A stretch of 64,000 nucleotides of DNA from Prevotella bivia DSM 20514 (GCF_000262545.1 NZ_JH660660.1:1892482-1956481); one strand, 5' to 3'; shown: positions 37,957 through 46,874, counted from the stretch's first letter. The notes: generated by a model from the letters alone, not told the origin. Numbers and translations: made by a program.

Positions 37957-38781
37957 ATGAAGAAAATATCAAATAATCTAAAGAATCGTTTTCTTCTTGG
38001 ATTTTTTGCCATTACGATGCTTTTAGCACTCGTGCGCCTCGTGTTTCCATCGGTAGCAAAAGGGAATGATCCCTACCAAGCTGCTATATCCATGAATAGC
38101 GATTCTGCATCACATACTACGCTTCTCACTCCTCGAAAGGGAAAGCCCTCAAAGGCTAGTTCTGTGCGTGCTAGTAGTGTAGATGCCTCCGAAGTACCCT
38201 CTGCATTCTTCAATGCCGACGGCTCTGTAGTAAAGCATAAGATAATAGGCGTGCCTGATTATGAAACGAGCTTCCCCGATATGAACGATGTTCAGCTTCT
38301 ATCGGCTAAGCAAAATGGTGTAAGCCCTGTGCAAAATCGTGTCGAAGCTGAACATCGTAAGCAAGAACTCGTTTTTGTGGGTTATAATCCCTATTACGAG
38401 GTGAAGAAACTTTATAACAGTATTCCCTATCTAGTGCCTACAGCTTCGGTACTTTTACAAGAGATAGGGCGTAGCTTTATGGACTCGCTCCAGCTTAAAG
38501 GCATTCCTGCTAATAAAATTCTCGTAACCTCTGTGCTTCGTACAAAGGAGGACATCGCCAAGCTTCGTTCCTTTAATCGCAACGCTTCTGAGAATAGTTG
38601 CCACCAATATGGCACCACCTTCGACATAGCCTACAATAAATATTACGCCCTAACTCGCCCTGTTCGCGATGATACCCTCAAGTGGGTATTAGCCGAAGTT
38701 CTCAACACGCTTCGCTCCCAAAAGCGTTGTTACGTAAAGCACGAGCGTCATCAAGGGTGCTTTCATATTACGGTGAGGTAG
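37957..38781 (+). CDS. DUF5715 protein with M15-like (VanY-type) peptidase motifs
   Basis: An N-terminal membrane anchor or signal (residues 11-31, RFLLGFFAITMLLALVRLVFP) leads to a low-complexity Ser-rich linker (about 45-85) and a C-terminal domain. That domain contains SCHQYGTTFDI (His216, Asp223) and KHERHQGCFHITV (Glu263, His270), the SxHxxGxxxD and E..H pattern of M15 D,D- or L,D-carboxypeptidases. It probably acts on peptidoglycan in the periplasm; activity is inferred. The length is 274 aa. It is transcribed away from phoH from a promoter right at its start. Confidence 0.82.
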   Translation: MKKISNNLKNRFLLGFFAITMLLALVRLVFPSVAKGNDPYQAAISMNSDSASHTTLLTPRKGKPSKASSVRASSVDASEVPSAFFNADGSVVKHKIIGVPDYETSFPDMNDVQLLSAKQNGVSPVQNRVEAEHRKQELVFVGYNPYYEVKKLYNSIPYLVPTASVLLQEIGRSFMDSLQLKGIPANKILVTSVLRTKEDIAKLRSFNRNASENSCHQYGTTFDIAYNKYYALTRPVRDDTLKWVLAEVLNTLRSQKRCYVKHERHQGCFHITVR

Positions 38782-38880
38782 GTTTTTGTGGGTGAAAAAA
38801 CATTACATAAATTCTTGTTTTATTACATTTTATTTTATTCTTTTAGCTGTTAAAAAGGATAAAAATAAAGATATTGAGGT

Positions 38881-38961
38881 AAAAGGTTACCTTTTGCAAA
38901 GTAAAATATGATGTATTGTGCATCGAAAGGTACTCTTTAATGGGGTAAAAGGTGCTGAATA
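38881..38961. repeat. Four near-palindromic units at 22-bp spacing (array 2)
   Basis: Units begin at 38881 (AAAAGGTTACCTTTT, the cleanest copy in the window), 38903 (degenerate), 38925 and 38947. The 7-base spacers resemble those of array 1: ATGGGGT against AGTGGGT, GCAAAGT against ACAATGT. Confidence 0.75.
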
Positions 38962-39430
38962 GTTCGTTTGCTCTTGTCTTTTTTATGAATAAAAATCCTA
39001 ATTTACAGGATGAAAAGGCAGGGAAACTGTATTGTTTTACAAAAAATCGCCTATATCATATTTTTTTGTGAAATAGCAATAGGTTAAAAATATGGATAAT
39101 TGCTAAGAATTAACAGTAATTTAACATATCTAGGTGGGTTGTAAATGGCTTAATGATTTGAAGATTAGATGTTTTTAGATTTTTCTCTTTCTTTTTTCTT
39201 TATAAGTGCGTTTTTATACGTATTTCTGTATGATAAAAATCCTGTATATTGATAGCAGCTTAGAAGTGGTGAGTTTAAATCGGAAAAAATGAGGGCTTCT
39301 TATGATCGTATCTTTACAAGTAGATACATATCAGAATACGCTAAAAGTATATCAGAGGTTTAGTTGCGTTAATTTATTATAAATAAGAAAGAAAAGGAAT
39401 GTGGTATGGTTGTAAACCACAATGTTTTTG

Positions 39431-39438
39431 TAACTTTG
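39431..39438 (+). promoter_or_regulatory. Bacteroidetes promoter of rplU-rpmA (TAACTTTG)
   Basis: TAACTTTG is an exact TAnnTTTG match; a TTG at 39410-39412 is placed 18 bases upstream as the -33 element. Transcription would begin near 39445. Confidence 0.7.
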
Positions 39439-39444
39439 CAACCA

Positions 39445-39524
39445 ATTATGCCGTATGGGCTCGTATAAGTGCTGGAAAGATGCTCAGCCGCCTAGCGGTG
39501 AAACCCGTTTACAATAATATAATA
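39445..39524 (+). promoter_or_regulatory. Candidate structured leader of rplU
   Basis: About 80 bases between the predicted transcription start and the rplU ATG. It is G+C-richer than the flanks and contains the hairpin CCGC-CTA-GCGG (39488-39498), with GGG (39457-39459) able to pair with CCC (39504-39506). Ribosomal protein operons often carry autoregulatory leaders; none is known to me for L21 in Bacteroidetes. The structure is inferred by eye. Confidence 0.4.
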
Positions 39525-39842
39525 ATGTACGCAATTGTAGAAATTAACGGTCAGCAGTTTAAGGCAGAAGAGGGTATGAAGCTCTTCGTTAACCACATCA
39601 AAGACGTGGAAGCTGGTAATACTGTTGAGTTTGACAAGGTGTTGTTGATTGACAACGACGGTAATGTCACAGTAGGTGCGCCAACTGTAAGTGGTGCTAA
39701 AGTAGTAGCTGAGGTAGTTAATCCTTTAGTAAAGGGCGACAAGGTCATCGTTTTCAAGATGAAGCGTCGTAAGGACTGCAGAAAAAAGAACGGTCATCGT
39801 ACCCAGTTCACTCAGGTAGAAATTAAATCTATTAACGCTTAA
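39525..39842 (+). CDS. rplU: Large subunit ribosomal protein L21
   Basis: Binds 23S rRNA in the 50S subunit. The start at ATG 39525 gives [22 protein letters not shown], the exact family N-terminus; the frame from 39399 runs through the promoter and is not used. The C-terminus [28 protein letters not shown] contains the signature KRRK..KKNGHRQ. The length is 105 aa. It is followed 19 bases later by rpmA, with one promoter before and a terminator after the pair. Confidence 0.97.
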   Translation: MYAIVEINGQQFKAEEGMKLFVNHIKDVEAGNTVEFDKVLLIDNDGNVTVGAPTVSGAKVVAEVVNPLVKGDKVIVFKMKRRKDCRKKNGHRTQFTQVEIKSINA

Positions 39843-39861
39843 AAAGAGGAGGATTTTAGAA

Positions 39862-40152
39862 ATGGCTCATAAAAAAGGTGTCGGTAGTTCTAAGAACGGT
39901 CGTGAATCGGCTTCACAACGTTTAGGTGTTAAGATCTGGGGTGGTCAGAAAATCATAGCAGGCAACATCATTGTTCGTCAGCGTGGTAATCGTCACTATC
40001 CAGGTGAAGGTGTTGCACAAGGTAAGGACGATACATTGTACGCGCTTACTGACGGTGTTGTTTACTTCCACAAGGGAAAGTTTAACAAGAGTACTGTCTC
40101 TGTACTTTCTGAGGAAGTTTACGCTGCTAAGACTGCAAAGCCTGAAGCTTAA
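39862..40152 (+). CDS. rpmA: Large subunit ribosomal protein L27
   Basis: A 50S protein whose N-terminal tail reaches the peptidyl transferase centre. [24 protein letters not shown] is the full family signature with no cleavable leader, so it is the directly synthesised form. [29 protein letters not shown] follows. At 96 aa it has about 10 extra residues at the C-terminus ([10 protein letters not shown]). The terminator at 40191-40218 ends the rplU-rpmA unit. Confidence 0.97.
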   Translation: MAHKKGVGSSKNGRESASQRLGVKIWGGQKIIAGNIIVRQRGNRHYPGEGVAQGKDDTLYALTDGVVYFHKGKFNKSTVSVLSEEVYAAKTAKPEA

Positions 40153-40190
40153 ACAATAATAACAACAACTATTCCAAACAAACAACATAA

Positions 40191-40218
40191 TCCCATTCTC
40201 TCAAGCGAGAGAATGGGA
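40191..40218 (+). terminator. Terminator of rplU-rpmA
   Basis: A perfect 12-bp stem (TCCCATTCTCTC with its complement) and loop AAGC, 39 bases behind the rpmA stop, followed by TTTATG. Confidence 0.85.
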
Positions 40219-40302
40219 TTTATGCATCTATAAATAGGGATATAGTAATAAGACTCTTTTTAGGAATATAAGTAATATAGGTAGTAATAAAAATATTTTT
40301 TG

Positions 40303-40310
40303 TATCTTTG
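40303..40310 (+). promoter_or_regulatory. Bacteroidetes -7 box (TATCTTTG) for serS
   Basis: An exact TAnnTTTG match, 33 bases before the serS ATG at 40344. The longer frame from 40308 begins inside this box and is therefore not the gene start. Confidence 0.65.
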
Positions 40311-40343
40311 CTCTCACATAGTAAAATTATAAAAAAGATATTT

Positions 40344-41633
40344 ATGCTTACATTAAAGCTCATCAGTGAAGAAACTGAACGCGTAGTAAAAGGTCTTGAG
40401 AAGAAGCACTTTTCAGGAGCGCGTGAGGCTGTAGAAAAAGTTTTAAGTTTCGACCTTCAACGCCGTGAGGCACAGCAAAAGCTTGATAATAACAAGCAAC
40501 AGCAAAATCAATTGTCTAAGCAAATAGGTGGCTTGATGAAGGAGGGGAAAAAGGCTGAAGCTGAAGATATAAAGAATAAGGTGGCAGAACTAAAGGCTTT
40601 AGACAAGTCTTTACAGGAAGAGATGGACAGAGCCCAACAAGATATGACCGAAGTGTTGCTCACCATTCCTAACATTGCCAACGACGATGTTCCTGAAGGT
40701 AAAGATGCTAGTAGTAACATCGTTATAAAAGAAGGTGGCGAAAAGCCTACACTTCCTGCCGATGCGCTTTGCCATTGGGATATTTGCAAGAAGTATAATT
40801 TGATCGACTTTGAGTTGGGTGTTAAGATTACAGGTGCTGGCTTTCCTATCTATATTGGAAAGATGGCTCGCTTACAACGTGCGTTAGAAGCATTTTTCTT
40901 GGACGAAGCACGCAAGAGCGGATACCTCGAGGTGCAACCTCCATTGGTGGTAAACACAGCATCAGGCTTGGGTACAGGTCAGCTTCCTGATAAAGAGGGA
41001 CAAATGTATCATGCAACGGTAGATGATCTCTATTTGATCCCTACGGCAGAAGTGCCTGTTACCAATATCTTCCGTGATGAAATCCTCGACGAAAAAGATT
41101 TGCCTATTAAGCGTTGTGCTTACTCGGCTTGTTTCCGTCGTGAGGCTGGAAGCTATGGTAAGGATGTGCGCGGACTCAATCGTTTACACCAATTTGATAA
41201 AGTAGAAATAGTACGTATTGATAAGCCTGAACACTCTTACGACTCGCTCAAGGAAATGCTAGACCATGTAGAAGGCTTGCTAAAGAAGCTAGAACTTCCT
41301 TACCACATTCTGAAACTATGTGGTGGAGACATGAGCTTTACATCGGCTATCTGCTACGACTTTGAAGTATGGAGTGCAGCTCAAGAACGTTGGCTAGAAG
41401 TAAGTTCGGTAAGCAATTTTGAAAGTTATCAAGCTAATCGCTTGCATTGTCGTTATCGTCATACAGAAGATAAAAAGATAGAACTATGTCATACCTTGAA
41501 TGGATCGGCATTGGCATTACCACGTATCGTGGCTGCTATCATTGAAAATAATCAAACTCCAGAAGGCGTAAGAGTGCCGAAAGCCCTAGTGCCTTACTGT
41601 GGTTTCGAGGTTCTTGATGATAAGAACTTCTAA
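40344..41633 (+). CDS. serS: Seryl-tRNA synthetase
   Basis: Charges tRNA-Ser. MLTLKLISEETERVVKGLEKKHF opens the N-terminal coiled-coil arm (about 20-105, DKSLQEEMDRAQQDMTEVL). Class II motif 2 is YSACFRREAGSYGKDVRGLNRLHQFDKVE, and motif 3 is LNGSALALPRIVAAIIENNQTPEG. The length is 430 aa. It has its own promoter and a strong terminator 15 bases past the stop, so it is a single-gene transcript. Cytoplasmic. Confidence 0.97.
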   Translation: MLTLKLISEETERVVKGLEKKHFSGAREAVEKVLSFDLQRREAQQKLDNNKQQQNQLSKQIGGLMKEGKKAEAEDIKNKVAELKALDKSLQEEMDRAQQDMTEVLLTIPNIANDDVPEGKDASSNIVIKEGGEKPTLPADALCHWDICKKYNLIDFELGVKITGAGFPIYIGKMARLQRALEAFFLDEARKSGYLEVQPPLVVNTASGLGTGQLPDKEGQMYHATVDDLYLIPTAEVPVTNIFRDEILDEKDLPIKRCAYSACFRREAGSYGKDVRGLNRLHQFDKVEIVRIDKPEHSYDSLKEMLDHVEGLLKKLELPYHILKLCGGDMSFTSAICYDFEVWSAAQERWLEVSSVSNFESYQANRLHCRYRHTEDKKIELCHTLNGSALALPRIVAAIIENNQTPEGVRVPKALVPYCGFEVLDDKNF

Positions 41634-41647
41634 AATACTATAAAATT

Positions 41648-41692
41648 CTTCTTACTGTTCTAGGGGAATAGTGAGAAGATTTTTTTTTTTTG
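41648..41692 (+). terminator. Intrinsic terminator of serS
   Basis: A 13-bp stem with two wobble pairs (CTTCTTACTGTTC at 41648-41660, partner 41666-41678) followed by about 13 T residues, 15 bases behind the stop. Confidence 0.92.
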
Positions 41693-41733
41693 AATATTAC
41701 GAACCAAAAACAAAATAAAAACCTTACACATCT

Positions 41734-44040
41734 ATGAACAAAATTCTGAGTAAGAATCGACTAACAGATCAAGTTTTCAGCATTGAAGTGGAAGCACCAC
41801 TTATTGCGCGTAGTTACAAAGCTGGTAATTTTGTTATTATCCGTGTTGAGGATAAAAGCCAACGATTGCCGCTTACTGTTACAAAAGTAAATCCAGAGAG
41901 AGGCTCAGTTACCGTTGTGGTAAAAGCAAGTAATCCCTCAAATGCTAGATTAGCTAAATTATCGGTGGGAGACGCTATTGCCGACATCGTAGGACCACTA
42001 GGCTCGCCTGCTAAAGTGGAAAGTTTTGGTACAGTACTTTTTGTTTGTAACAAGCTCGGATCGGCAACAGCTTTGCCTATAATGAAAGCTTTAAAGCAAG
42101 CTAATAATAGGGTTCTTGCTCTTTTGTCGGCAGAAAGAGAAGAGAAAATATTGATGCTTGAGGATATTCGAAAGCAGGTGGATGTAGTGCTTAATGTTGG
42201 TGCCGATTATCAAGAAGTAACCGACTCCTTGGAGACAATTTTTAAGCAAGGAAAGGTGGATAAGATTATTGCGTTAGGTTCACAAAAACTGATGCAACAA
42301 ACGGCAAAGTTTTCTATCAAGTATCAAGTTCCTTATGAGGTATACCTCAATACAATTATGGTAGATGGCGCAGGAATGTGCGGTGCTTGCCGAATAACAA
42401 TAGCAGGTAAAATACGATTTGCCTGCATTGACGGTCCATGGTTTGATGGTTGTATGATCAATTGGGAAGAGCTTATCCAGCGCACGAGTGAGATTAAGGC
42501 TTCAAAATTGAATGAGAAGAAGAGTAAACATACTATCACTAATAAAAAAGCTCCTCAGATTGTAAAGTGTGATGATACTTTAGAAGAACTCTCTGCTCGT
42601 GGAACAAAATGGCGAGACGAACTTAGAAAACAAATGAAGTCAAAGGAACGCATGACTTTACAGCATGTGCCTATACCTACGCTTGATCCTACTTATCGTG
42701 CTACCACTCGTATGGAGGAAGTAACAAAGGGCTATACCTTAGAAATGGCAATTGAAGAAGCACATCGTTGTTTGGATTGTGGTAATCCGTCATGTGTAAA
42801 AGGATGCCCTGTAAATAATGATATTCCAGCCTTTATAAAAAATATAGAACGTGGAAATATCATTGGAGCGTATAAAGTGTTGAAGAATACAACTTCTTTG
42901 CCTGCTATTTGTGGTCGTGTGTGTCCTCATGAAAAGCAGTGTGAGGGAAATTGTATTCATAATAAAATGAATAGTAAACCTGTGGGTATTGGAGGATTGG
43001 AGCAGTTTGTTGCCGATCATATTCGTGAAAATAATATCCAATTGGCAACGCCCACAGTAACCATGAATAATATTAAGGTAGCTGTAGTGGGGTCGGGTCC
43101 TGCTGGATTGAGTTTTGCGGGCGAAATGGCAAAGAAAGGTTTTTCGGTCTTTGTCTTTGAGGCTTTACACGAGTTGGGTGGAGTCTTAAAATATGGTATT
43201 CCAGAGTTCCGTCTTCCTAATAAGATAGTAGATACAGAAATCGCTTATTTGAAAAAGTTAGGTGTTCATTTTCTTACAGATGTTATCATCGGTAAAACAC
43301 TTACAGTAGAGCGATTGAAGCGACGTGGCTTTAAAGGTATTTTCGTGGCTAGTGGTGCTGGTGTACCCAATTTTATGAATATTCCGGGAGAGAATGCTAT
43401 CAATGTATTGTCGAGTAATGAGCTTCTCACGCGCTTAAATCTTATGGATGCTACCAATCCTGACGCAGAAACCCCTATCTATGTGGGCAAGAAAGTAATA
43501 GTAGTGGGTGGTGGTAATACGGCTATGGACGCATGTCGTATGGCAAAACGCTTAGGTGGAGATGTTACTGTGGTATATCGCCGTTCAGAGTTAGAAATGC
43601 CTGCAGGTAGAATTGAAGTTATTCAAGCTCAAGAAGAGGGCATAAAGCTGCTAACGCTTCATAATCCAAAGGAATATATAATGGATGCTGAAGGTAAGGT
43701 TATTAAAGCTGTATTAGATGTAATGGAGCTTGGCGAACCCGATGAGAGTGGACGTCGCTCGCCAAAGAAGACGGGTAGGGAGATCACGATTGATTGTGAT
43801 CAGGTTATTGTAGCCGTCGGAACATCGCCTAATCCATTAGTACCAAGATCTATTGAAGGCTTAAAGTTGGGTTGGAAAGATACGATCGCAGTAAATGAAA
43901 AAATGCAAAGTTCGTTCCCAGAGATATATGCTGGAGGAGATATTGTAAATGGTCCTGCTACGGTAGTATTATCGATGGGCGATGGAAGAAAAGCTGCTAA
44001 AGCTATGGCTGATCAATTAAGCAAACAATATATATTGTAA
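41734..44040 (+). CDS. Fused NfnAB-type oxidoreductase (ferredoxin-NADP+ reductase subunit plus glutamate-synthase-like subunit)
   Basis: One 768-aa chain joins two proteins that are separate in NfnAB. Residues about 1-280 form an FAD/NAD(P) reductase of the PyrK/NfnA type with an [2Fe-2S] motif DGAGMCGACRITIAGKIRFACIDG. Residues about 330-768 form the GltD-like half: two [4Fe-4S] motifs (CLDCGNPSCVKGCP and CGRVCPHEKQCEGNC), the FAD loop VAVVGSGPAGLSFAGE and the NADPH loop VIVVGGGNTAMDA. It is annotated in Bacteroidetes as a dihydroorotate dehydrogenase B/glutamate synthase fusion; electron bifurcation between NADPH, NADH and ferredoxin is the likely role. Cytoplasmic. Confidence 0.9.
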   Translation: MNKILSKNRLTDQVFSIEVEAPLIARSYKAGNFVIIRVEDKSQRLPLTVTKVNPERGSVTVVVKASNPSNARLAKLSVGDAIADIVGPLGSPAKVESFGTVLFVCNKLGSATALPIMKALKQANNRVLALLSAEREEKILMLEDIRKQVDVVLNVGADYQEVTDSLETIFKQGKVDKIIALGSQKLMQQTAKFSIKYQVPYEVYLNTIMVDGAGMCGACRITIAGKIRFACIDGPWFDGCMINWEELIQRTSEIKASKLNEKKSKHTITNKKAPQIVKCDDTLEELSARGTKWRDELRKQMKSKERMTLQHVPIPTLDPTYRATTRMEEVTKGYTLEMAIEEAHRCLDCGNPSCVKGCPVNNDIPAFIKNIERGNIIGAYKVLKNTTSLPAICGRVCPHEKQCEGNCIHNKMNSKPVGIGGLEQFVADHIRENNIQLATPTVTMNNIKVAVVGSGPAGLSFAGEMAKKGFSVFVFEALHELGGVLKYGIPEFRLPNKIVDTEIAYLKKLGVHFLTDVIIGKTLTVERLKRRGFKGIFVASGAGVPNFMNIPGENAINVLSSNELLTRLNLMDATNPDAETPIYVGKKVIVVGGGNTAMDACRMAKRLGGDVTVVYRRSELEMPAGRIEVIQAQEEGIKLLTLHNPKEYIMDAEGKVIKAVLDVMELGEPDESGRRSPKKTGREITIDCDQVIVAVGTSPNPLVPRSIEGLKLGWKDTIAVNEKMQSSFPEIYAGGDIVNGPATVVLSMGDGRKAAKAMADQLSKQYIL

Positions 44041-44051
44041 AGTTAATATAT

Positions 44052-44093
44052 AAACGCTTCGGATAAGGTCTTTCCTTTTTCGAAGCGTTTTTG
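44052..44093 (+). terminator. Terminator behind the NfnAB-type gene
   Basis: A perfect 10-bp stem (AAACGCTTCG at 44052-44061 with its complement at 44081-44090), 12 bases behind the stop and followed by TTTG. Confidence 0.85.
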
Positions 44094-44130
44094 TTTACAG
44101 TATATTGTTGCTTTATTCAATAAAAATTCT

Positions 44131-44138
44131 TATCTTTG
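44131..44138 (+). promoter_or_regulatory. Bacteroidetes -7 box (TATCTTTG) for the uridine phosphorylase gene
   Basis: An exact TAnnTTTG match giving a leader of about 90 bases before the ATG at 44235. Confidence 0.6.
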
Positions 44139-44234
44139 TAAAAGGATAGGTTGCACTTGAGATATTGCAAAAGCTTGCCTCTCTTTGCATCTATTTACAC
44201 TACTTTTGAAAATTATAATATAAAATTTATACCT

Positions 44235-45110
44235 ATGGATAAGAAATATTTTGCTCCTTCAGAACTTATTATTAACGAGGATGGTAGTATTTTTCACCTT
44301 CATGTTAAGCCAGAGGAACTTGCAGATAAGGTAATATTAGTGGGTGATCCTGGGCGTGTAGCTTTAGTTGCGTCTCACTTTGAAAAGATAGAGAGCGAAG
44401 CTAATAGTCGTGAATTCCGTACTGTTACGGGTATTTATAAAGGGAAGCAAATTACAGCCCTAAGCACAGGTATTGGATGTGATAATATAGATATTGTAGT
44501 AAACGAACTTGATGCACTTGCTAATATAGATTTCAAAACTCGTAAAGAAAAAGACGAATTGCGCTCGCTTACACTTGTACGTATTGGTACTTGTGGAGGT
44601 TTGCAACTTAACACTCCAGTGGGTACTTATATTGCTTCGCAGAAGAGTATTGGTTTTGATGGTTTGCTCAACTTCTATGCTCGTCGTAATGAAGTGTGCG
44701 ATCTAGAGTTTGAAAAGGAGTTTAAGAAGCAAGTGGAATGGGATGATCACATGGGTAACCCATACGTGGCAAATGCCGATATAGCATTAACAGAACAGAT
44801 AGCACAAGACGATATGGTGCGCGGTGTTACTATAGCTTGTGGAGGTTTCTTTGGTCCACAAGGGCGTGAACTACGTTTGCCTTTACATGATCCAAAGCTA
44901 AACGAAAAGATTGAGACATTCGAATATAAAGGTATGCACATCACTAATTTTGAGATGGAATCATCAGCCCTTGCAGGTCTTGCTTCGCTAATGGGACACA
45001 AGGCACTTACTTGTTGTATGGTAATTGCTAATCGTCTTGTAAAAGAAGTAAATAGTGGTTATAAGAATACCATTGATGGTCTTATAACTCGTGTGCTAGA
45101 TCGTATTTAA
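44235..45110 (+). CDS. Nucleoside phosphorylase, uridine phosphorylase-like
   Basis: Splits uridine or a related nucleoside with phosphate for salvage. The start at ATG 44235 gives MDKKYFAPSELIINEDGS; the frame from 44151 adds 28 unlikely residues. Motifs of the PNP/UDP superfamily: ILVGDPGRVALVASHF, ALSTGIGCDNIDIVVNEL, LVRIGTCGGLQ and the ribose-binding FEMESSALAGLA. The length is 291 aa. The NP-1 family link is firm; the exact base preference is not. It has its own promoter and is followed by repeat copy C. Cytoplasmic. Confidence 0.9.
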   Translation: MDKKYFAPSELIINEDGSIFHLHVKPEELADKVILVGDPGRVALVASHFEKIESEANSREFRTVTGIYKGKQITALSTGIGCDNIDIVVNELDALANIDFKTRKEKDELRSLTLVRIGTCGGLQLNTPVGTYIASQKSIGFDGLLNFYARRNEVCDLEFEKEFKKQVEWDDHMGNPYVANADIALTEQIAQDDMVRGVTIACGGFFGPQGRELRLPLHDPKLNEKIETFEYKGMHITNFEMESSALAGLASLMGHKALTCCMVIANRLVKEVNSGYKNTIDGLITRVLDRI

Positions 45111-45130
45111 AATAATTGATAATCTTATCC

Positions 45131-45247
45131 AATTGAAAATTGAGAATTGATCATTGATAATTTTCTAGGAATACTAGGAAACCTAGGGCGGATAATTCTC
45201 AACTCTCAATTGGATAAGATTCTCAATTCTCAATTCCCACTTTTCAA
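45131..45247. repeat. Composite repeat: inverted 7-bp arms around a 9-bp CTAG core (copy C)
   Basis: Same layout as copy A. Heptamers AATTGAA, AATTGAG lead to TTTTCTAGG; CTAG starts at 45165, 45174 and 45183 (9-bp period); then GGGCGGATAATTCTC and complementary heptamers AACTCTC, CTCAATT. It fills the gap between the phosphorylase gene and mnmE and ends within a few bases of the first possible mnmE start. Confidence 0.82.
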
Positions 45248-45259
45248 TTGATTTCAATA

Positions 45260-46600
45260 GTGTCCGATACAATTTGCGCCCTTGCCACTCAATCTGGGGG
45301 TGCCCTTGGTATTATTCGCATTGCTGGTTCCGAGGCTATACCCTTTGTTAATTCTATTTTTAGTAAAGATATAACATCGGCTAAAGCAAATACTATCCAT
45401 TACGGCAATATCCTTGATCAGAGCGGAAAGGTTATTGATGAGGTAGTGGTATCTCTTTGGCGTGCCCCACATTCTTATACAGGTGAAGATGCAATCGAAA
45501 TATCATGCCACGGCTCTTCCTTTATCTTACAAGAAGTGCTTCATGCGCTTATAGCGAGTGGATGTAGGCAAGCTAATCCAGGAGAGTTTACACAACGCGC
45601 TTACCTTAATGGCAAGATGGATCTCTCACAAGCAGAGGCTGTGGCAGATTTGATAGCATCTTCTAATCGTGCTAGTTATGAAATGGCACTCTCACAATTG
45701 AAAGGACATTTCAGCGATGAACTTACCACATTGCGTAAGCGTTTGCTTAAAATTACTTCACTCCTTGAGTTAGAACTCGACTTTTCTGAGCATGAAGAAC
45801 TTGAGTTTGCCGATCGTTCAGAGTTAGTAGATCTTACCAACGAGATAGATGAGAAGGTTTTGTCTTTGGCTCAATCTTTTAAGACAGGGCAAGCCTTGAA
45901 ACGTGGAATTTCTGTGGCTATCATTGGCAAGACAAATGTGGGTAAATCTACCTTGCTCAATCAGTTGTTGGGTGAGGAGCGTGCTATCGTTTCTAACATA
46001 GAAGGCACCACACGCGATGTGATAGAAGATACAACCGATATAAATGGTATAACTTTCCGTTTTATTGATACAGCAGGTATTCGTGAGACTACAGATGTCG
46101 TAGAACAACTGGGTATTCAACGCACGTATAAGGAGTTGGATAATGCACAGATTGTGATGTGGATATTAGATATAGATCCAACGCAAGAAGAGTACAATGA
46201 AATAAAGGAGAGGGTAGGAGAGAAACCTATTGTTGTGGTGCGAAATAAGATTGATACTATTAAAACAAGCACACAATCTCCCCTCGTTACCATCTCTATC
46301 TCTGCTAAGCAAGGTACTAACATGCATGACTTGGAGCAATTACTCTATCAGAAAGCCAATATTCCTGCTTTTACAGAGAACTCTGTTATCGTTACTAATG
46401 CCCGGCATTACGATGCCCTCACCCGAGCTCACGAAGCTCTCCTTCGTGTCCTTTCAGCTTTTAGTATGGAACTTTCAGGCGACCTTGTTGCCGAAGATCT
46501 CAAAGATGTTATCGCTATCCTTGGAGAAATCACAGGTACACAGATCTCTAGTCAAGAGACACTGAATAATATTTTTAAGCATTTTTGCATAGGTAAATAG
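45260..46600 (+). CDS. mnmE: tRNA modification GTPase MnmE, non-ATG start next to a repeat
   Basis: With MnmG it makes the cmnm5U wobble base. GTG at 45260 gives a 446-aa protein starting [10 protein letters not shown], which aligns with the MNQDTICAIAT start of Bacteroides MnmE (from memory). TTG at 45248 would add four residues. A stop at 45215-45217 and no ATG in between rule out a longer form. The N-terminal folate-binding domain shows [25 protein letters not shown], the G domain [33 protein letters not shown], and the end is CIGK with the catalytic Cys. Repeat copy C sits immediately upstream. Confidence 0.93.
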   Translation: MSDTICALATQSGGALGIIRIAGSEAIPFVNSIFSKDITSAKANTIHYGNILDQSGKVIDEVVVSLWRAPHSYTGEDAIEISCHGSSFILQEVLHALIASGCRQANPGEFTQRAYLNGKMDLSQAEAVADLIASSNRASYEMALSQLKGHFSDELTTLRKRLLKITSLLELELDFSEHEELEFADRSELVDLTNEIDEKVLSLAQSFKTGQALKRGISVAIIGKTNVGKSTLLNQLLGEERAIVSNIEGTTRDVIEDTTDINGITFRFIDTAGIRETTDVVEQLGIQRTYKELDNAQIVMWILDIDPTQEEYNEIKERVGEKPIVVVRNKIDTIKTSTQSPLVTISISAKQGTNMHDLEQLLYQKANIPAFTENSVIVTNARHYDALTRAHEALLRVLSAFSMELSGDLVAEDLKDVIAILGEITGTQISSQETLNNIFKHFCIGK

Positions 46601-46623
46601 TAAAATACTAATCTTTAAATGGT

Positions 46624-46682
46624 GATAGATTATGGTTTATTTAGTAATAGATAAGGTTTTATCTGATAAAAGGTGAAGTTTT
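46624..46682. repeat. Possible degenerate third array of the 22-bp-period palindromes
   Basis: Motifs at 46624, 46646 (AATAGATAAGGTTTT) and 46668 (AAAAGGTGAAGTTTT) keep the 22-bp step and about 10-12 of 15 positions of the array units. The likeness is weaker than in arrays 1 and 2. Confidence 0.4.
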
Positions 46683-46793
46683 GTACGCAAAAATAAATTA
46701 AAAATATTTTCCAAAGCTGACGCTTTGCGTTTAAAAAGATACTTTATTGATAGATAAAATATAAGTTTTTCTTTTTTAAAAAGGTATTAAGGG

Positions 46794-46835
46794 AATGAGC
46801 GGCACATTTTTATAGATGCACCGCTCATTATTTTT
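46794..46835 (+). terminator. GAGCGG hairpin with T-run, downstream of mnmE
   Basis: A 9-bp stem AATGAGCGG (46794-46802) with its complement at 46821-46829, followed by TATTTTTTAT. It lies 194 bases behind mnmE and shares GAGCGGCACATTTT with the hairpin at 47459. Confidence 0.65.
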
Positions 46836-46874
46836 TATGCGTTAAAGGATAGAACAAATAATACCTATACTTCT

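Larger units (their letters stand above)
38782..39524. other. Long intergenic region before rplU
   Basis: About 740 bases without a gene: repeat array 2 at 38881-38961, then an AT-rich stretch where I see no feature, then the rplU promoter at 39431-39438 and its leader to 39524. Confidence 0.6.

Noticed and set aside
39410..39514. Stem TTGTAAAC (39410-39417) with GTTTACAA (39507-39514) enclosing the rplU leader
   Set aside because: The left arm lies in the -33 region of the promoter, upstream of the predicted transcript start, so it cannot pair in the RNA.
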